From: an uncultured Phascolarctobacterium sp.
GTDB lineage: Bacteria > Bacillota > Negativicutes > Acidaminococcales > Acidaminococcaceae
Reading direction: 5' to 3'
NCBI GenBank assembly: GCA_949295115.1
Contig: CASFJU010000016.1
Location: forward strand, 1 to 64,000
DNA: 64,000 bases
Shown piece by piece: positions 40,977-51,265 of the stretch. The translations under genes were made by a program, and so were the position numbers. The notes below the pieces were generated by a model that saw only the letters and a program-made list of their open reading frames with translations, was not told the origin of the DNA and made no database searches. Position 1 is the stretch's first letter. Every line of letters starts with the position of its first letter.

Positions 40977-41521
40977 TATTGTGAATCTCCCTGTCCCTGC
41001 TTAAGATAAGCATCTACAATTTCAGTCCATTTGCCCTGCGCTTTTAAAATCAGCTCTGCCGCTTCGCGTACTGCTCCGCGCCCGCCGCATTTAGTGCTGA
41101 TGAACTGGCTGGCCGCAAGCACTTCCGGCGCTGCATCCGCCGGTGCGCAGGCAAGCCCTGCATAGGTAAGTGCAGGCAGGTCGTTCAGGTCGTCGCCCAT
41201 GTAGGCAATTTCCTGACGCGCAAGACCGCCCTGCTCTGCCAGTTCTGCCAGTATTTTTCTTTTATCTTTTATGCCTTCGTAAAGTTCTGTAATGCCAAGT
41301 TCTTCCGCACGGCGGTGGATAATTGCGCTTTTGCGCCCGGTTATAATCGCCACGCGCACGCCGCTGCGCAGAAGGCAGCTTAAGCCCAACCCGTCGCGCG
41401 CGTTGAAGGCTTTAAACAGTTCGCCTTCCGCGCCGATGTTGAGGCTGCCGTCCGTCAGCACGCCGTCCACGTCCAGCGCCAGCAGTTTTATTTTGGCGGC
41501 ATTTTTTACGTCACTCATCAT
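40976..41521 (-). CDS. kdsC: 3-deoxy-D-manno-octulosonate 8-phosphate phosphatase
   Basis: 181 residues of the C0-type HAD fold: DVDGVLTDG with the nucleophile Asp, TGRKS, and YMGDDLNDLPAL with the metal Asp pair. Dephosphorylates Kdo-8-P to Kdo. Overlaps kdsD by one base (TAATG). Confidence 0.95.
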   Translation of the reverse strand: MMSDVKNAAKIKLLALDVDGVLTDGSLNIGAEGELFKAFNARDGLGLSCLLRSGVRVAIITGRKSAIIHRRAEELGITELYEGIKDKRKILAELAEQGGLARQEIAYMGDDLNDLPALTYAGLACAPADAAPEVLAASQFISTKCGGRGAVREAAELILKAQGKWTEIVDAYLKQGQGDSQ

Positions 41522-42498
41522 TATACCACGCCCTGACGTACAAGGTCAGTCATATGCAGCAGCCCGATAACGTGATTTTCCGCATCGACAACGGGCAATA
41601 CGGTAATCGGTTTCGGGTGGTTGCTTTCCATAAGGTGCAGCGCTGCCGCTGCCAGTTTTTCTTTGGTAATGGTTTTCGGATTGGCGGTCATCAGTTCCGT
41701 TACCGGGCGTTTCAAGAAATCCACGCCTTTGCTGAGCCCGCGGCGGATATCGCCGTCCGTCAGCACGCCCAGCATTTTGTTGTCGTTATCGACAACGGAA
41801 ACTGCGCCCAAGCCTTTATCGGTAATGACAAAGAGCGCTTCCTGCACGCTGAGGTCCGCTTTAACAAGCGGATTCTCGTCGCCGCTGTGCATAATGTCCG
41901 CAACGGTAAGCAAAAGTTTGCGGCCCAGCGAACCGCCCGGATGGAATACGGCAAACTGGCTGGCAGTAAATTTATGTTCGGAAAGCAGCGCCAGAGCAAG
42001 CGCATCGCCGTACGCAAGCGCCGCCGTAGTGCTGGAAGTAGGCGCAAGACCGAGCGGGCAGGCTTCCCTGCTGACACCGACGTTTAAAACAACATCCGAA
42101 TTTTTGGCCAGCGTGGAATTAGGGTTGCCGACCATGGCAATCAGCTTTGCGCCGATTCTGCGCAGCGAAGGCAGAATATGCAGCACTTCGCCGGTTTCGC
42201 CGCTGTTGGACAGCGCGATAACAACGTCGTTTTCCGTTACCATGCCCAAATCGCCGTGGATGCCCTCGGCCGGGTGCAGGTAAAAGGACGGCGTGCCGGT
42301 GCTGGCCAGTGTGGCAGCCATTTTGCGGCCGATGATGCCGGACTTGCCCATGCCGGTAATAACCACGCGGCCGTGACAGGCCATAATCATTTCCACCGCA
42401 GCCTTAAAATGCTCATCTATGCGTTCAACCTGTTCCAGAACAGCTTCTGCTTCCAGACGCAGCACTTCGCGCGCCTGTTCCAGCATCTTGTCTTCCAT
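41521..42498 (-). CDS. kdsD: D-arabinose 5-phosphate isomerase
   Basis: 325 residues: SIS domain (VVITGMGKSGIIGRKMAATLASTGT, HGDLGM, ALSNSGETGEV) followed by two CBS domains (~205-325). Converts ribulose 5-phosphate to arabinose 5-phosphate, the entry to Kdo. Confidence 0.95.
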   Translation of the reverse strand: MEDKMLEQAREVLRLEAEAVLEQVERIDEHFKAAVEMIMACHGRVVITGMGKSGIIGRKMAATLASTGTPSFYLHPAEGIHGDLGMVTENDVVIALSNSGETGEVLHILPSLRRIGAKLIAMVGNPNSTLAKNSDVVLNVGVSREACPLGLAPTSSTTAALAYGDALALALLSEHKFTASQFAVFHPGGSLGRKLLLTVADIMHSGDENPLVKADLSVQEALFVITDKGLGAVSVVDNDNKMLGVLTDGDIRRGLSKGVDFLKRPVTELMTANPKTITKEKLAAAALHLMESNHPKPITVLPVVDAENHVIGLLHMTDLVRQGVV

Positions 42499-42528
42499 CA
42501 GGAAATCACTCCTTTAATTAAAACGTCA

Positions 42529-43347
42529 TTAACCACGTACAATCTTATCGATTGCCAGAACGTCTTTCAAAAGCGCTTCAAGGTTATCCAGTTTAACCAT
42601 GTTCGGACCGTCGGAAAGCGCTTCCGCCGGATTATCGTGTACTTCGAGGAACAAAGCGTCGATGCCTACCGCAGCGGCAGCCCTTGCCATGTGCGGCACA
42701 TACTGGCTCTGCCCGCCGGAGGAAGTACCCTGGCCGCCCGGAATCTGCACGCTGTGCGTAGCGTCCATCACTACCGGGTAACCCAGCTCGCGCATAATCG
42801 CAAGGCCGCGCATATCGGTTACCAGCGTGTTGTAGCCGAAGCTTGCGCCGCGTTCCGTCAGCATAATGTTTTTATTGCCGCTTTCTTCAATTTTTTTGAT
42901 TACGTTTTTCATATCCCACGGAGCAAGGAACTGGCCTTTTTTTACATTAACCGTCCTGCCGGATTTGCCGGCCTGGTAAACAAGGTCGGTCTGGCGGCAC
43001 AAAAAGGCCGGGATCTGCAAAATATCTGCCACTTCGGCAGCTGGCTCAACCTGATAGGTTTCGTGGATATCGGTAACGACAGGCACGCCCAAATCCTTCT
43101 TAATCTGCGCTAAAATCGCAAGGCCTTCTTTTAATCCCGGCCCGCGGAAGGAGCTGTAAGAAGAACGGTTTGCCTTATCGAAGGATGCTTTAAAAACATA
43201 GGGCATACCGAGTTTATCGGCAATAGCTTTGGCGCGCTGCCCAATCATCAGGCTGCGTTCGTAACCTTCCAGCACGCACGGGCCTGCCATCAGCAGCATC
43301 GGGTTGCCCTGACCTACTTTGTAATCGCCAACAGTTACTATATTCAT
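42529..43347 (-). CDS. kdsA: Kdo 8-phosphate synthase, metal-dependent class
   Basis: 272 residues. [27 protein letters not shown], and [15 protein letters not shown] followed by EVHDNP are the family landmarks. Cys24 in AGPC sits where the metal-dependent enzymes (Aquifex type) have Cys and E. coli has Asn. Condenses phosphoenolpyruvate with arabinose 5-phosphate. Start is the ATG seven bases after AAGGAGG; a frame extension upstream was rejected. Confidence 0.95.
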   Translation of the reverse strand: MNIVTVGDYKVGQGNPMLLMAGPCVLEGYERSLMIGQRAKAIADKLGMPYVFKASFDKANRSSYSSFRGPGLKEGLAILAQIKKDLGVPVVTDIHETYQVEPAAEVADILQIPAFLCRQTDLVYQAGKSGRTVNVKKGQFLAPWDMKNVIKKIEESGNKNIMLTERGASFGYNTLVTDMRGLAIMRELGYPVVMDATHSVQIPGGQGTSSGGQSQYVPHMARAAAAVGIDALFLEVHDNPAEALSDGPNMVKLDNLEALLKDVLAIDKIVRG

Positions 43348-43380
43348 GTCTGCCTCCTTTATCGTCAAATCGCAAATGTA

Positions 43381-44115
43381 TTATTTATTCTTTTCTGCAA
43401 AAAGCTTGTTGATGGCTTCCAAATCTTCCGGCGTATCAATACCGATGCCCTGAAAATCGCTTTCCAGCACTTTGATTTTATAGCCGTTCTGCAAAGCGCG
43501 CAGCTGTTCAAGCCCTTCCACCTGCTCCAGCACGGTCGGCTCAAGCGCGGCGTATTGCAGCAAAAAGTCGCGGCGGTATGCGTAAACGCCTACGTGTTTA
43601 TACACTTTTGCGCCTGCAACCTCGTTGCGCGGATACGGAATCAGGCTGCGGGAGAAGTACAGCGCATAGCCGTTATCGTCGGTAACAACCTTAACGGCGG
43701 CAGGGTCGTTGTATTCGCTTTCCTGCATCGGCACTTTCATCGTAGCCATTTTTAAATCATCGTTGCCGTCAAAGGCTTTCGCCAGACGGTCGATAATATC
43801 CGGGTCAATCATCGGTTCGTCGCCCTGCACGTTGATAATAACGTCAACGTCCGGGTACTGCATGGCAACCTCTGCCAGACGGTCGGTGCCGCTCGGATGG
43901 TCGGGCGAAGTCATTACGGCTTTGCCGCCGAAACCGATAACGGTATCGTAAACCTTTTCGTTGTCGGTTGCTACGATAACGTCGTCCGGCTCTTTAGCCT
44001 CGCAGGCACGCATGTAGGTATGCTGAATCATCGGCTTACCGGCAATCAGCGCCAGCGGTTTGCCCGGCAGGCGCGTAGAAGCATAACGCGCAGGAATTAC
44101 ACATAAAACCTTCAT
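43381..44115 (-). CDS. kdsB: CMP-Kdo synthetase
   Basis: 244 residues: IPARYASTRLPGKPL at the N-terminus, VQGDEPMI, and MKVPMQE, the typical nucleotidyltransferase motifs. Activates Kdo with CTP for WaaA. Its ATG overlaps the WaaA-LpxK stop as ATGA. Confidence 0.95.
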   Translation of the reverse strand: MKVLCVIPARYASTRLPGKPLALIAGKPMIQHTYMRACEAKEPDDVIVATDNEKVYDTVIGFGGKAVMTSPDHPSGTDRLAEVAMQYPDVDVIINVQGDEPMIDPDIIDRLAKAFDGNDDLKMATMKVPMQESEYNDPAAVKVVTDDNGYALYFSRSLIPYPRNEVAGAKVYKHVGVYAYRRDFLLQYAALEPTVLEQVEGLEQLRALQNGYKIKVLESDFQGIGIDTPEDLEAINKLFAEKNK

Positions 44116-46640
44116 TGCTTTTTCGTCTCCTTTTGGATAGCAGCGACAATTGCTTTTTCAAACAAGTCCTGCCCTTCCGTAATCATAATGTCCATGTTTA
44201 ATATGTACAGCGGCAAATCCCTGTTGAAATAAATAAATTCCGTCGGGATTTTAACCGCGTCCTTAGCGGTGGTAATCAGCGCCACAGCCTCTTTGCTGGC
44301 CGCGCGCTCGCTGATGTACTGCATTTCAATCATGCCGTAATCATGATGGTCGGGGTAGCGGATGGCTTCAAGGATATCAAGGCCGATACCCGCCAGCGTT
44401 TGTTCAAACGAGGACGGGTTGCCGATAGCGGAGAAGACCATAACCTTTTTGCCTTCCAGCTCGGAAAGCTCCAGCGTGTTTTCGTGGATGCCCTTGTACC
44501 AGTCGGCAATTTCGACAAAGTTTTTCGGATGGTGGATACTTTCGATAACCGGAGCTTCGTCGTTGTATTTAGCCAGCGTTTTGCGCAGGTTAATACGGCT
44601 GAACTGCGAGCTCTGGTCGGTTTTCGTCAGCAAAAACAGACCCGCCCTGTCAAGGTGCTTCAAAGGCTCGCGCAGAGTGCCGCGCGGCAGCAGGCTGCCG
44701 TTGCCGAACATGTTGTAGGTGTCAACCAAAACAACGTCAAGGTCGCGATATAAATGCCAGTGCTGGTAGCCGTCGTCCATGATGATGACTTCGGCATTTA
44801 ATTTATCCACGGCATACTGGCCGGTAACGGCACGGTTTTTACCGATAACAACCGGAATGCCCGGCAGGGTTTTCGCCATCAGGTAGGCTTCATCGCCTGC
44901 TTCATACGCCGTCATAAAAATCTTTTTACCGTCGCTTACAACGCCCAGCTCCTTGTCCCAGTGGGAACGGTAGCCGCGGTTAAGGATAACAACGCGGTAG
45001 CCCATGTTTTTAATCATGGCGGCAACCTTCTGCGCAGTCGGGGTTTTACCCGTACCGCCTACGGTAATGTTGCCGATAGAAATTACGCAGCAATCCAGCT
45101 TTTTCTGATTGAAGAAGCCTACTTTATACAGCCACAGCTTGCTGCAAACGCCGAACTCGTACAGGAACGAGAAGAAGCGCAACACGAACAGCAGAACATT
45201 GCCCGCCAGCGAAACCTCTGCGCCATGCACCAACTGGTACACATACTGGATAATAAAATCACCGTTGCGCAGGCTGATGCCGCCGTCGTCCTTCAGGTTG
45301 CGGATATTTGTCGGGTAACGCGTCATAATGGTAGCGGGAACGGTGGTAATGCGCAGCAAATCTTCCAAATATTCAATACTGCGCACCGCAGCGCCGCGGT
45401 TTTCCTTAATAACCTGCAAGGAAGCCGCGCCCATTTTGGCACGTCTTTCGTCATTCTGAATTATATCAAGCAGTTCTTTGGTAAGCTCGGGCACGCCGTT
45501 AACCATTTTGCAGGCGCCAACCTTGCTCAGCAAAGAATATGAATCTTTAAAGTTCTGCATGCTCGGGCCGACGATAATCGGTTTGGCATGTGCGGCAGGC
45601 TCCAGTACGTTGTGCCCGCCGTGATTAATCAGCGAACCGCCGACAAATACCACATCGCCAACGGAGTAAATTCTGCCCAGCTCACCGATGGTGTCAATCA
45701 CAAGCACCGGATACTGCGGGCGGTTGCCATCCAGCTTCAGCAGTTTGGAACGCAAACCAACATCGTAACCGAAGTTGCCTACAAGGCGCACAATCTCGCC
45801 GGTGCGTTCCGGTTTGCGCGGCGCAATAACAAGGCGCGCGTTAGGGTAGCTTTCCTTAATCGTTTTAAAGGCTTCCAGCATGGCTTTTTCTTCACTGGGG
45901 TGCGTGGAACCGGCAACAATAACGGGGTAAGCCCCTTCAATGCCCAGTTCTTTTTTATAGCCGTCCAGGTCCTCCTGCGTTACTTCCGCATAGGTCTGGT
46001 CAAACTTGGTATTGCCGGTAACGTAAATCTTGCTGGGGTCCGCGCCCAAATGGCGGATATAATCGGCGTCGATGCTGGACTGCATGCAGAAACGGCTTAC
46101 GGTATTCAGCATATCGTCCCAGATTCCCAGCAGGTAACGGTAGGTTTTAACGGATTTTTCGGAAATACGCCCGTTAACCATCATTACCGGAATATTGCGT
46201 TCGCGCAGGGCGCGCAGCAAATTAGGCCACAATTCAGTTTCAACCGGCATAAAAATGCGCGGGCGGATGCGTTTAACAACGGATTCCGACACAAACGGCA
46301 TATCCAGTGGGAAGTAAATAATGGCGTCTGCTTCCGGAATAATCTGGTGCGCCATGTCATAGCCGCCTACGGTAACGGCTGAAACCAGAATCGGTATATC
46401 GGGCATCGCCTTGCGTATTTCCTTAACCAAAGGGCTGGTAGCTACAATCTCGCCGACGGACGCGCCGTGAATCCAGATGCAGCCCTTTTGGGCAACGGCT
46501 TCAATTTCTTCATCGTGAATACCGCCAAGGCTCTGGCGCAGACGTTTGGTAAAGCCTTTTTCACAGATTGAACGGTAGATGAAATAGGGCATTACCAGAA
46601 AGAAAGCGCCAATCATCAGTAAATTATAAATTATATACAT
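44112..46640 (-). CDS. waaA-lpxK: WaaA-LpxK fusion: Kdo transferase and tetraacyldisaccharide 4'-kinase
   Basis: 842 residues in two enzymes. Residues 1-~445 are WaaA: N-terminal helix, GCIWIHGASVGE with the catalytic Glu64, ETELWPNLLR, GNTKFDQ, VAGSTHPSEE, FVGGSLINHGGHN. Residues ~455-842 are LpxK: LYEFGVCSKLWLYKVGFF, ISIGNITVGGTGKTP with its P-loop at ~520, RGYRS, MDDGYQHW, and LITTAKDAVKI. One chain would phosphorylate the disaccharide and then add Kdo. No internal stop or frameshift. No ribosome site is needed between the halves. Confidence 0.95.
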   Translation of the reverse strand: MYIIYNLLMIGAFFLVMPYFIYRSICEKGFTKRLRQSLGGIHDEEIEAVAQKGCIWIHGASVGEIVATSPLVKEIRKAMPDIPILVSAVTVGGYDMAHQIIPEADAIIYFPLDMPFVSESVVKRIRPRIFMPVETELWPNLLRALRERNIPVMMVNGRISEKSVKTYRYLLGIWDDMLNTVSRFCMQSSIDADYIRHLGADPSKIYVTGNTKFDQTYAEVTQEDLDGYKKELGIEGAYPVIVAGSTHPSEEKAMLEAFKTIKESYPNARLVIAPRKPERTGEIVRLVGNFGYDVGLRSKLLKLDGNRPQYPVLVIDTIGELGRIYSVGDVVFVGGSLINHGGHNVLEPAAHAKPIIVGPSMQNFKDSYSLLSKVGACKMVNGVPELTKELLDIIQNDERRAKMGAASLQVIKENRGAAVRSIEYLEDLLRITTVPATIMTRYPTNIRNLKDDGGISLRNGDFIIQYVYQLVHGAEVSLAGNVLLFVLRFFSFLYEFGVCSKLWLYKVGFFNQKKLDCCVISIGNITVGGTGKTPTAQKVAAMIKNMGYRVVILNRGYRSHWDKELGVVSDGKKIFMTAYEAGDEAYLMAKTLPGIPVVIGKNRAVTGQYAVDKLNAEVIIMDDGYQHWHLYRDLDVVLVDTYNMFGNGSLLPRGTLREPLKHLDRAGLFLLTKTDQSSQFSRINLRKTLAKYNDEAPVIESIHHPKNFVEIADWYKGIHENTLELSELEGKKVMVFSAIGNPSSFEQTLAGIGLDILEAIRYPDHHDYGMIEMQYISERAASKEAVALITTAKDAVKIPTEFIYFNRDLPLYILNMDIMITEGQDLFEKAIVAAIQKETKKQ

Positions 46641-46649
46641 CGGCTAACC

Positions 46650-48383
46650 TCATTTCGTTTCCTTGTTGCGGTACTGAATCTGATAAAGATGGGCATAGAG
46701 CCCGTTTTGTGCAATCAGCTCGTCATGCGTGCCGGCTTCCACCAGCGCGCCGTGTTCAAGCACCAGTATTTTATCGGCGTTTTTAATCGTCGACAGGCGG
46801 TGGGCAATAACAAAGGACGTGCGCCCGATCATCAGGCGGTCCAAAGCTTCCTGCACCACGCGCTCGCTTTCGGTATCAAGCGCCGAAGTGGCTTCGTCCA
46901 AAATCAGAATGCGCGGGTTTTTAAGTATTGCCCGGGCAATAGCAATGCGCTGGCGCTGGCCGCCGCTGATGTTCACGCCGCGGTCACCCAGCTGGGTTTC
47001 ATATCCCTGCGGCAGCTGGCGGATAAATTCATCGGCGTTGGCCGCTTTGGCTGCGGCGTAAACTTCTTCTTTCGTCGCGTCCAGCCTGCCGTACAGAATG
47101 TTATCGTACACACTGCCGTTAAACAGCATGGTTTCCTGCGGCACAATGCCTACCTGCCCACGCAGGGAATCAAGCGTCAGGTCTTTAATGCTGTAACCGT
47201 CGATGCGGATATCGCCGCCCGTAACATCATAAAAACGCGGCAGCAGGCTGGCAATGGTGGATTTACCTGCGCCGGACGGACCAACAATAGCGGTTACCTC
47301 ACCTGGGTTAACGGTAAAAGTCAAACCGTTTAGCACTTCTTCATCGGGATTATAACTGAATTTAACATTATCAAACTCAACCTTGCCTTTAACAGGCGGC
47401 AAAGCTTTGGCATTCGGTTCCTCCTGAATGGCTTCCGGCAAATCAAGCACGCCGAAAACGCGGTCGCCTGCTGCCAAAGCCTGCTGAATGCTTGCCGCAA
47501 CTTTGGTTAAGCGCTTAATCGGGTTGGCAATGTTAACCGCATAGGTTAAAAACGCAACCAAAGCACCGGCGGTAATATCGCCGTCGATAACGCTGCGCCC
47601 GCCGTACCACATAACGATGGTTACGCCGACGGCAGCCACAAATTCAACTACCGGCGTCAGCAGCGAGTTCAGCTTGATATTCTTCATATTAGCATAGAAG
47701 TTTTCTCTGTTCTGATTATCAAATTTATTGGTTTCGTATTCTTCGCGCACAAAGGATTTAATGACGCGTGCCGAAGAAACGCTCTCCTGCAGAACGGAAG
47801 TCAGTTCAGCGGTGCAGGCCTGAATTTCGCCGCCATTTTTACGGATTTTCTTGCCAAAGTAATCCATGCACCACAAAACAGCAGGAAACGTACAGAAGGT
47901 AAACAGCGTCAGCTTCCAGTCCAGCCACAGCATGGCCGCAATACTGCCGACAAGGATAAGCCCTTCGGTAACAAATTCCACTGCTTTGTCAACCATTGCC
48001 GTCTGCATGGCAGCAACGTCGTTGGTAACATAGCTCATAATCGTACCGGTTTTATTCTTATCGTAAAACGACATGCTTAAACGCTGCAGTTTACGGAAAA
48101 TATCGCCGCGCACGTCGATAACAACCTTCTGGCCTACCCAGCTCATCAAATAGCTCTGTCCGTAAAAGAAAATGCCGCGGATAATGAATACTATAATAAT
48201 ACTTGCGGCAATGTAATTAAGCATTACCGTATCTTTATCTACCAGCACCCTGTCGACAACGTCTTTAATAATCCACGGCAGGTACAAATTACAGCCTGCC
48301 GCCATCATCGTACAAAGTATGGCTATCGTTATTCTCAATGCGTACGGACGCACATAACTTAACAAACGGAAATATAAACTCAT
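46650..48383 (-). CDS. msbA: Lipid A flippase ABC transporter
   Basis: 577 residues: six helices, then an ATPase domain with GPSGAGKST, ISGGQRQRIAIARA and ILILDEATSALD. Flips Kdo2-lipid A across the inner membrane. Its ATG overlaps the lpxB stop (ATGA), which fits MsbA rather than a drug exporter. Confidence 0.92.
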   Translation of the reverse strand: MSLYFRLLSYVRPYALRITIAILCTMMAAGCNLYLPWIIKDVVDRVLVDKDTVMLNYIAASIIIVFIIRGIFFYGQSYLMSWVGQKVVIDVRGDIFRKLQRLSMSFYDKNKTGTIMSYVTNDVAAMQTAMVDKAVEFVTEGLILVGSIAAMLWLDWKLTLFTFCTFPAVLWCMDYFGKKIRKNGGEIQACTAELTSVLQESVSSARVIKSFVREEYETNKFDNQNRENFYANMKNIKLNSLLTPVVEFVAAVGVTIVMWYGGRSVIDGDITAGALVAFLTYAVNIANPIKRLTKVAASIQQALAAGDRVFGVLDLPEAIQEEPNAKALPPVKGKVEFDNVKFSYNPDEEVLNGLTFTVNPGEVTAIVGPSGAGKSTIASLLPRFYDVTGGDIRIDGYSIKDLTLDSLRGQVGIVPQETMLFNGSVYDNILYGRLDATKEEVYAAAKAANADEFIRQLPQGYETQLGDRGVNISGGQRQRIAIARAILKNPRILILDEATSALDTESERVVQEALDRLMIGRTSFVIAHRLSTIKNADKILVLEHGALVEAGTHDELIAQNGLYAHLYQIQYRNKETK

Positions 48384-49516
48384 CTTTTCTCCTTGGCTAC
48401 GCGGAGAATCAGCTCCGCAACTCGGTTTACCGCACCGGGGGCGCCCAATCTTTCTTTTACGTATTCCAAATCCTGTTTCATCTGCGCGTTGCGCTCAGGC
48501 TCCAGCAGATGCAGCGCTTCCTGCGCCGTTTTTTCAGGCGTAAAATCTTCCTGCAAAAGCTCCGGCAGGATGTGCTTACCTGCAACAATGTTCGGCAGGC
48601 CGATATCCGGGATATTGATAACGCGGCGGGCAATAAATGCCGATATGGGCGAAGTTTTATACACAATAACGCTGCCCAGACCGCACAAAGCAGCCTCCAG
48701 CGTTACCGTGCCGCTGGTTGCCAGCGCAAGGTCAGCCACGCTCATCACGTCGTAAATATGCCCTTCCACGATTTTTACCTGCAAACCGCTTGCCTTAATC
48801 ATGCCCTCCAGCATTTCTTTGGGTATGGTCGATGCGCGCGGCATGGCAAAATCAATGTCCGGCTCTTTTTCTGCAATTATCTTTGCCGCCGCAAGCAGCG
48901 TCGGCAGCATTTTCTGTATTTCCATCAGGCGGCTGCCGGGCAGCAGCAAAATTAACCTGCGCCCTGCCTGCTTACCGGCAAAGGCTTCCGCCTCTGCGCG
49001 CGGCAGTTCGGTTTTTACTATATCAATCAGCGGGTGCCCGACAAATTCCACATCGGCACCGGCTTCTTTGTAAACATCGTATTCAAACGGAAAGATAGAA
49101 GCTATTTTGGTAACAAGCTTTGCCACCTTCGGCGCGCGCCCCTTGTTCCACGCCCAAGCGGACGGCGGAATGTAGGAAACAACCGGTATACCCTTTTCTT
49201 TCGCCAGCTTCGCCAGCTTCATGTTAAAGCCGGGATAATCGACCGTTACAAACACATCAGGCTTGCGTTCGTCCATTACCCTGCCGAAATCGCTGCGCAG
49301 CTTAAACAGCGACGGCAGTTTTTTAATAACTTCTATAAAACCCATTACGCCATGCTCTTTAATATCAAACAGCACTTCGCCGCCGGCTTCGCGCATGCAG
49401 TCGCCGCCCATGCCGAAAACTTCACAGCACGGGTCTATTTTTTTCAGCGCCCTTGTCACGGCACCGGCATGAACATCGCCGGAAGCCTCACCGGCAGAAA
49501 TAAGTATTTTGGCCAT
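48380..49516 (-). CDS. lpxB: Lipid A disaccharide synthase
   Basis: 378 residues: ISAGEASGDVHAG at the N-terminus, FVTVDYPGFNMKLAK, YIPPSAWAWNKGR, LLPGSRLMEIQ, ATSGTVTLEAALCG. Joins UDP-diacylglucosamine and lipid X. First gene after a terminator and so likely to have some independent transcription. Confidence 0.95.
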   Translation of the reverse strand: MAKILISAGEASGDVHAGAVTRALKKIDPCCEVFGMGGDCMREAGGEVLFDIKEHGVMGFIEVIKKLPSLFKLRSDFGRVMDERKPDVFVTVDYPGFNMKLAKLAKEKGIPVVSYIPPSAWAWNKGRAPKVAKLVTKIASIFPFEYDVYKEAGADVEFVGHPLIDIVKTELPRAEAEAFAGKQAGRRLILLLPGSRLMEIQKMLPTLLAAAKIIAEKEPDIDFAMPRASTIPKEMLEGMIKASGLQVKIVEGHIYDVMSVADLALATSGTVTLEAALCGLGSVIVYKTSPISAFIARRVINIPDIGLPNIVAGKHILPELLQEDFTPEKTAQEALHLLEPERNAQMKQDLEYVKERLGAPGAVNRVAELILRVAKEKR

Positions 49517-49582
49517 AACGGTTCCTTTCTTCTATTTGTTTTAGTTTATTGCATACCAACTCATTATATATTATAACACAAA

Positions 49583-49612
49583 AAGGCCGGACTTTACGTC
49601 CAGCCTTGCGTT
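49583..49612 (-). terminator. Internal terminator between lpxI and lpxB
   Basis: On the minus strand AAGGCTGGAC/GTCCGGCCTT with a 5-base loop, then TTTGTGTT. It splits the lpx gene row into two transcription segments or lowers expression downstream; TATAAT-like sequence follows in the tail. Confidence 0.75.
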
Positions 49613-49633
49613 TTTTCTCAATTATTTTTCATT

Positions 49634-50443
49634 TTATTTTGACACAATCGTAATTCCGTGCTCGTCGGCCAGTTTAATTACCGCTTCGCGCTCCGTCAAA
49701 AGCGTGTGCCCTGCTTCAATAACCAGCGCCTTGCAGCCGGATTCAATCATCGACTGAATGGTTTTCGTGCCGACGCCCGGCACGTCAAAGCGGTCGTCCT
49801 GCGCAGGTTTCGCGGTTTTGGCAACAACGGCGTCCTTACCCAGCTTGCCGCCGCGCAAAATGCAGGCATCGGTGCCTTCGATAGCTTCAACAGCCATAAC
49901 CGCCATATTTTTTACAACAACGGTCTGCCCGATATCAAGACGCCCTATTTCCTTCGCCATTTTATAACCGAAGTCCATGTCCGCCAGTTCTTCCGGCGTC
50001 GGCTGGCGTTTCGTCAACACGCCCGGTCCCGGCATCAGCGGCTTAATCAGGTAAGTCTGGTCCATAACGAAGATATCTTCGCTCTGCAATTCCGCCACAA
50101 TGGCGTTCATAATCGTATCGTCCTTGCGGTCCGGCACGGACGACAAAATTTTAATGGCACGCATATCGGGAATGATTGCGCCTTTTTTATATAAAATTTC
50201 CTTCGTAACCTTGCCAATCATGGTTACGATTTTGACGTTATTCTTTTTTAAAGTGGAAATAATTTTTCCGATTTTACCGATGTGGATATCATAATAAACA
50301 TCGGCAACTTCCGGCAGCTCCGGGTCAATATCCGGCACAACGCCGATAGCCACAATGCGGCAGCCGCGTTCTTTGGCCGATTTGGCAACATCGACCGGCA
50401 AATGCCCGATACCGGAAAGGATGCCGAGAATTTCAGTTTCCAT
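49634..50443 (-). CDS. lpxI: UDP-2,3-diacylglucosamine pyrophosphatase
   Basis: 269 residues of the DUF1009/LpxI family: LGILSGIGHLPVDVAK, TMIGKVTKEILYKKG, DQTYLIKPLMPGPGVLTKR, TVVVKNMAVMAVEAIEGTD, DVPGVGTKTI. Cleaves UDP-diacylglucosamine to lipid X, replacing LpxH, which is absent here. Start at the ATG after AAGGTGG. Confidence 0.93.
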   Translation of the reverse strand: METEILGILSGIGHLPVDVAKSAKERGCRIVAIGVVPDIDPELPEVADVYYDIHIGKIGKIISTLKKNNVKIVTMIGKVTKEILYKKGAIIPDMRAIKILSSVPDRKDDTIMNAIVAELQSEDIFVMDQTYLIKPLMPGPGVLTKRQPTPEELADMDFGYKMAKEIGRLDIGQTVVVKNMAVMAVEAIEGTDACILRGGKLGKDAVVAKTAKPAQDDRFDVPGVGTKTIQSMIESGCKALVIEAGHTLLTEREAVIKLADEHGITIVSK

Positions 50444-50455
50444 CAAAGCACCACC

Positions 50456-51265
50456 TTATTTTTTCGGGGTTCTTAAAATGCCGCGCTCTGCGGTACGCAA
50501 AAAGCGCATTAAATGTTCAACCGGCTCGCAGCTGTCCAGTTCGTGTTCCATGGTGGCGATAGCTTCCTGCAAGGTCAAACCGCTGCGGTACAGAATGCGG
50601 AAAGCCTTTTTCAGCTGGCTGCGTTCCTCCTGCGGAATACCTGCGCGCGCAATGCCGACGCTGTTCAAACCAAAAACATAAGCCGGCTGGCCGGAAACAA
50701 TCATAAACGGCGGCACGTCCTGATTAACATGAGCCTGACCGCCAATCATAGCGTTGCGGCCGATTTTGCAGAACTGGTGCACAGCGGCAAGTCCGCCGAT
50801 AACGGCACGGTCCTCAACCGTTACATGCCCTGCCAGCGTTGCCACGTTGGACATGATTACGTTATTGCCAACCACGCAGTTATGCGCTACATGGGTGTAT
50901 GCCATCATTAAAAGGTTATTGCCAATAATGGTTTTGTTGCCCTCGCCGGTAGCACGGTTAACGGTCGTGCATTCACGGAACACGCAGCCGTCGCCGATAA
51001 TGGTAGAGCTATACTCGTCGGCAAATTTTAAATCCTGCGGCACTGCGCCGATGGAGCAGCCCGGGAAGAACACACAGTTTTTGCCAACCGTGGTATGTTC
51101 ATGGATAACGGCGTGCGGGTAAAGTTTGCAGCCGTCGCCGATGACAACGTCGTCGCCGACAACCGCATAAGGCCCGATTTCCACGTTCTTGCCGATTTTG
51201 GCATTGGGATGGACAATCGCCGTCGGATGGATGTTATGTACAGGCATAATTACCGAATTCATCAT
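50456..51265 (-). CDS. lpxA: UDP-N-acetylglucosamine acyltransferase
   Basis: 269 residues: left-handed parallel beta helix of hexapeptide repeats (AIVHPNAKIGKNVEIGPYAVVG onward), the catalytic His region MMAYTHVAHNCVVGNN, and a C-terminal helical part. First acylation of lipid A. Start at the ATG five bases after GAGGAG. The 180 bases before it show no clear promoter. Confidence 0.95.
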   Translation of the reverse strand: MMNSVIMPVHNIHPTAIVHPNAKIGKNVEIGPYAVVGDDVVIGDGCKLYPHAVIHEHTTVGKNCVFFPGCSIGAVPQDLKFADEYSSTIIGDGCVFRECTTVNRATGEGNKTIIGNNLLMMAYTHVAHNCVVGNNVIMSNVATLAGHVTVEDRAVIGGLAAVHQFCKIGRNAMIGGQAHVNQDVPPFMIVSGQPAYVFGLNSVGIARAGIPQEERSQLKKAFRILYRSGLTLQEAIATMEHELDSCEPVEHLMRFLRTAERGILRTPKK

